Of a stretch of 16,326 nucleotides of DNA, positions 13,187 through 16,326 are shown one piece after another (position 1 is the stretch's first letter; the number at the start of each line of letters is the position of its first letter). Made by a program: the position numbers and the translations under genes. The stretch is from Bacillota bacterium (lineage in GTDB: Bacteria > Bacillota > Clostridia > Christensenellales > UMGS416), in assembly GCA_023409755.1 (NCBI GenBank), contig JAEYRA010000158.1, positions 1 to 16,326 of the forward strand, read 5' to 3'. Under the pieces are notes generated by a model. The model did not search any database and was not told where the DNA came from. It was given only the letters and a program-made list of their open reading frames with translations.

Positions 13187-15709
13187 ATGCAGATCACAAA
13201 ACGAGACGGCCGAATGGAAGAATACCTGCCCAATAAGATTACGGCGGCCATGGGCAAGGCCTTTGCCAGCGTGGGGAAGTCGGTGGATGACGCACGCTTA
13301 CAAGCGCTGACGGCGCAGGTGGGAGTGAAGATTGCGATGCTCACCGGCCCCGTGTCGGTGGAGAGCATCCAGGACCTGGTGGAGACAACGCTGATGGAGC
13401 AGGGCTACTACGACGTCAGCAAAAGCTACATCCTGTACCGCAGTGAGCATGGCAAGCGCCGGGCAGCACGGCACCGCATCGCCGGGCACTTCGGTGACGG
13501 GGCAGAGCTGCTGGATGTGCTGCGGGGCGTGCAGGCCGATTACCCCGGCGATGCTTATTCGCTGGATCGGCTGGAGGGCAAGTTTCTGAGCTTCCAAAAG
13601 CCGGGCATGACCCATACGGAAGCGCTTTCCGCTCTCATCAAGGCCGCGGTGGAGCTGACAACCCAGGACGCCCCCCGGTGGGAGTTCATTGCCGCGCGGT
13701 TGCTGGCGCTGCAGTTTGGCCAGCGTCTGGCCCAGTCGCTGCAGGCATACCAGCTGCAGACCTTCGCTCAGAAAGTCGCCTTCTGGACGGCGGAAGGATT
13801 GTATGGCGACTACATCCTGCAGCACTACACACCGGCGCAGCTCGATGAGGCGGCAACGCTGCTGGACAGCGGACGGGACCGGCTGTTCACCTATTCGGGG
13901 CTGGAGCTGCTTCTTAACCGTTACGTCATCCGCAGCCACAAGGGCGAGCCGCTGGAGACGCCCCAGGAGATGTTCCTGGGCATCGCGCTGCACCTGGCCA
14001 TGCTGGAGAGCGCCGACCGCCTGGGGTGGGTGCGCCGCTTCTACGACATGCTGAGCACCCAGAAGGTCACCATGGCCACCCCCACGCTGGCCAACGCCCG
14101 CAAGCCGTTCCACCAGCTGTCCTCCTGCTTCATCGATACCGTGCCCGACAGCCTGACGGGCATCTATCGCAGCATCGACAACTTTGCCCAGGTCAGCAAA
14201 TATGGCGGCGGCATGGGGCTCTATTTTGGCAAGGTGCGTGCCGCCGGCAGCGCCATCCGCGGCTTTGAGGGCGCGGCTGGCGGCGTCATCCGGTGGATCA
14301 AGCTGGCCAACGACACCGCCGTGGCGGTGGATCAACTGGGTGTTCGTCAGGGGGCTGTGGCGGTGTACCTGGATGCCTGGCACCGCGATTTGCCCGAATT
14401 CCTGCAGCTGCGCACCAACAACGGCGACGACCGCATGAAAGCCCACGATGTGTTCCCGGCCGTGTGTTACCCCGACCTCTTCTGGAAGATGGCGCGGGAG
14501 AACCTGGAGGGCAGCTGGTACCTGATGTGCCCCCATGAGATTCAGACGGTCCGTGGCTACGCGCTGGAGGACAGCTGGGGGGAGGAGTGGGAGGCCCGCT
14601 ACCGCGAGTGCGTGGAGGATGATCGCATCCACAAGCGGGTCATTCCCTTGAAGGAGTTGGTGCGCCTGATCCTGAAGAGTGCGGTGGAAACCGGCACGCC
14701 TTTCGCCTTCAACCGCGACGCTGTCAACCGCATGAACCCCAACGCCCACCGTGGCATGATCTATTGCAGTAACCTCTGCACCGAGATTGCCCAGAACATG
14801 AGCGCCATCGAGAGTGTGTCCCAGACGGTGGAGACGGTGGACGGCGAGACCGTTATCGTCACCGTGACCCGCCCCGGGGATTTTGTGGTTTGCAACCTCG
14901 CCAGCCTATCACTGGGGCACATTAACCTGGACGATGCCAACGAGTTGGAAGAGGTCACCCAGAGCGCTGTGCGGGCGCTGGATAACGTCATCGACCTCAA
15001 CTTCTTCCCGGTGCCGTATGCAAAGGTCAATAACCACCGCTACCGTCCCATCGGCCTGGGGGTCAGCGGGTACCACCACATGCTGGCCAAGCGCGCCATC
15101 ACCTGGGAGAGTGAGGAGCACCTGCGCTTCGTGGATAGCCTCTTTGAGCGCATCAACCACGCAGCCATTGCCGCCAGCTGCGACAACGCCGCCCAGAAGG
15201 GTGCCTACGAGTACTTCCCCGGCAGCGACTGGCAGACCGGCGCTTACTTTAGCAAGCGAGGTTACACGGGGGAGGACTGGGACGCCCTGCACCGCCGGGT
15301 GGCACAGCACGGCCTGCGCAACGGCTGGCTGCTGGCCGTGGCACCCACCAGCTCCACCAGCATCATTGCCGGCACCACCGCCGGGGTCGACCCAATCATG
15401 AACCGGTTCTTCCTGGAGGAGAAGAAGAACGGCCTCATGCCTCGTGTCGCCCCGGACTTGAGTCTCGACACCTTCTGGTACTACAAGAACGCCCATCACA
15501 TCGACCAGAGTTGGTCGGTGCGGGCGGCGGGTGTGCGCCAGCGCCACATCGACCAGGCCCAGAGCGTGAACCTCTATATCACGACGGAGTTTACCTTCCG
15601 CCAGGTGCTGGGCCTTTACATACAGGCCTTTGAGCACGGCGTCAAGACGATCTACTACATCCGCAGCAAGAGTCTGGAAGTGGAGGACTGCGTGGCATGC
15701 TCGTCTTGA
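13187..15709 (+). CDS. nrdA: Class Ia ribonucleoside-diphosphate reductase, alpha subunit
   Basis: The large subunit that reduces ribonucleoside diphosphates to deoxyribonucleotides with NrdB; 840 residues from this start. An ATP-cone allosteric domain (about 1-90) begins ITKRDGRMEEYLPNKI. Active-site residues are present: C314 in HQLSSCF and C569 in VVCNLASL (the redox pair), N529, C531 and E533 in SNLCTEI (thiyl radical site), the loop PTSSTSIIAGTT, and Y823-Y824 in the radical-transfer path. The tail pair C835/C838 (CVACSS) passes electrons from thioredoxin-like donors. The frame is open to an ATG at 13118, only about 11 bases after the predicted transcription start and without a ribosome binding site, and to an ATG at 13163. 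I chose 13187 because family homology begins there and GGGAGG lies 12 bases upstream. nrdB follows after 36 bases. Third positions are strongly GC-rich. Confidence 0.94.
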   Translation: MQITKRDGRMEEYLPNKITAAMGKAFASVGKSVDDARLQALTAQVGVKIAMLTGPVSVESIQDLVETTLMEQGYYDVSKSYILYRSEHGKRRAARHRIAGHFGDGAELLDVLRGVQADYPGDAYSLDRLEGKFLSFQKPGMTHTEALSALIKAAVELTTQDAPRWEFIAARLLALQFGQRLAQSLQAYQLQTFAQKVAFWTAEGLYGDYILQHYTPAQLDEAATLLDSGRDRLFTYSGLELLLNRYVIRSHKGEPLETPQEMFLGIALHLAMLESADRLGWVRRFYDMLSTQKVTMATPTLANARKPFHQLSSCFIDTVPDSLTGIYRSIDNFAQVSKYGGGMGLYFGKVRAAGSAIRGFEGAAGGVIRWIKLANDTAVAVDQLGVRQGAVAVYLDAWHRDLPEFLQLRTNNGDDRMKAHDVFPAVCYPDLFWKMARENLEGSWYLMCPHEIQTVRGYALEDSWGEEWEARYRECVEDDRIHKRVIPLKELVRLILKSAVETGTPFAFNRDAVNRMNPNAHRGMIYCSNLCTEIAQNMSAIESVSQTVETVDGETVIVTVTRPGDFVVCNLASLSLGHINLDDANELEEVTQSAVRALDNVIDLNFFPVPYAKVNNHRYRPIGLGVSGYHHMLAKRAITWESEEHLRFVDSLFERINHAAIAASCDNAAQKGAYEYFPGSDWQTGAYFSKRGYTGEDWDALHRRVAQHGLRNGWLLAVAPTSSTSIIAGTTAGVDPIMNRFFLEEKKNGLMPRVAPDLSLDTFWYYKNAHHIDQSWSVRAAGVRQRHIDQAQSVNLYITTEFTFRQVLGLYIQAFEHGVKTIYYIRSKSLEVEDCVACSS

Positions 15710-15745
15710 GAACGGCACCGTACAAACAGAGAGGAGGAACTCAAC

Positions 15746-16326
15746 ATGGATCTGCTTCGGCAAAAGCCGCTCTTTAACCCCAACGGGGACACCGATGTGA
15801 ACCATCGGCGTATCATCGGGGGCGACACGACGAACCTCAACGACTTCAATAACCTGAAGTACCCCTGGGCCAGCGACTGGTACCGCCAGGCAATGAACAA
15901 CTTCTGGATTCCGGAGGAAGTCAACCTCTCCACCGATGTGAAGGACTACCCCAACCTGCCCGCCGCCGAACGCAGGGCCTACGACAAGATCCTGTCGTTC
16001 CTCATCTTCCTTGATAGCATCCAGACGGCGAACCTGCCTCATGTGGGGGAGTACGTCACCGCCAACGAGGTCAACCTGTGCCTGGCCATCCAGACCTACC
16101 AGGAGGCCATCCACAGCCAGAGTTACAGCTATATGCTCGACACCATCTGTGAGCCACAGCAGCGCGACGAAGTGCTCTACCAGTGGAAGGATGACGAGCA
16201 CCTGCTGCGCCGCAACACGTTCATCGGCGAGCAGTACAACGCCTTCCAGCGGGAGAAGAGCCCCTACCACCTGGTGCGCACCGTTGTGGCCAACTACATC
16301 CTGGAGGGCGTCTACTTTTACAGCGG
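15746..16326 (+). CDS. nrdB: Class Ia ribonucleoside-diphosphate reductase, beta subunit (3' truncated by the window)
   Basis: The small subunit that holds the di-iron centre and tyrosyl radical for NrdA. The first 193 residues are visible and the gene runs off the right edge. Key residues are in place: W54 in FWIPEEV, metal ligands D90 (LDSIQ), E120 and H123 (EAIHSQSY), and E187 (LEGVYFY). The radical-site tyrosine Y127 is present, so it is not a Chlamydia-type Tyr-to-Phe variant (class Ic). GAGGAGG at 15731-15737, eight bases before the ATG, is a strong ribosome binding site. It lies 36 bases downstream of nrdA and belongs to the same operon under the NrdR-like box. Confidence 0.95.
   Translation, partial: MDLLRQKPLFNPNGDTDVNHRRIIGGDTTNLNDFNNLKYPWASDWYRQAMNNFWIPEEVNLSTDVKDYPNLPAAERRAYDKILSFLIFLDSIQTANLPHVGEYVTANEVNLCLAIQTYQEAIHSQSYSYMLDTICEPQQRDEVLYQWKDDEHLLRRNTFIGEQYNAFQREKSPYHLVRTVVANYILEGVYFYS

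Noticed and set aside
13298..14749. Minus-strand open frame (483 codons) opposite nrdA
   Set aside because: nrdA is unmistakable on the plus strand; the antisense frame is a by-product of its high third-position GC.

Overview
The window looks like chromosomal DNA of a Firmicute, most likely a clostridial one. The basis is strong AGGAGG-type ribosome binding sites, sigma-A-like promoters with 17-base spacers, a Firmicute-style 60-residue ribosomal protein S21, a Firmicute-like guanine deaminase, and a 14-segment drug transporter with no outer-membrane partner. Base composition is moderate to GC-rich and uneven: the oxidoreductase at the left edge and nrdA are visibly GC-rich at third positions, while the guanine deaminase and the hydrolase at 6118-7059 are less so. 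The assignment is inferred from gene types, not from a marker phylogeny.

Layout, left to right. (1) The 3' end of an unrecognised gene overlaps by four bases an FAD-dependent oxidoreductase (314-1675). (2) Convergent to it is a guanine deaminase (minus strand, 1832-3106) with its own promoter and a minus-strand terminator. (3) Divergent from that is a leaderless, apparently cytoplasmic GH9-family glycosidase (3385-5877), ended by a long hairpin, then an alpha/beta hydrolase of the hormone-sensitive-lipase type (6118-7059). (4) selO, a protein AMPylase, lies on the minus strand (7122-8591). (5) About 500 bases with no convincing gene follow, holding an imperfect dyad of the ATTGC...GCAAT type. 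(6) A TetR regulator (9101-9649) and a 926-residue MFS transporter (9703-12483) form an efflux-type module, with a palindromic operator on the tetR promoter and a variant copy just before the transporter. (7) rpsU (12820-13002) has its own promoter and terminator. (8) The aerobic ribonucleotide reductase operon nrdAB begins at 13187, with an NrdR-like box lying between the -35 and -10 elements of its promoter; nrdB runs off the right edge.

The item most likely to be new biology is the transporter. A 14-segment DHA2-type MFS core carries an extracytoplasmic insertion of about 460 residues between the last two membrane segments. It contains 17 unbroken glycine-rich heptads followed by a predicted coiled coil. 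This resembles the heptad stalks of YhgE/Pip-type proteins placed on an MFS pump, and could be a built-in conduit, sensor or cell-wall-spanning element. The other genes are mostly recognisable housekeeping or catabolic genes. The GH9 enzyme, with no export signal and about 285 residues of unassigned N-terminal sequence, is the second most unusual.
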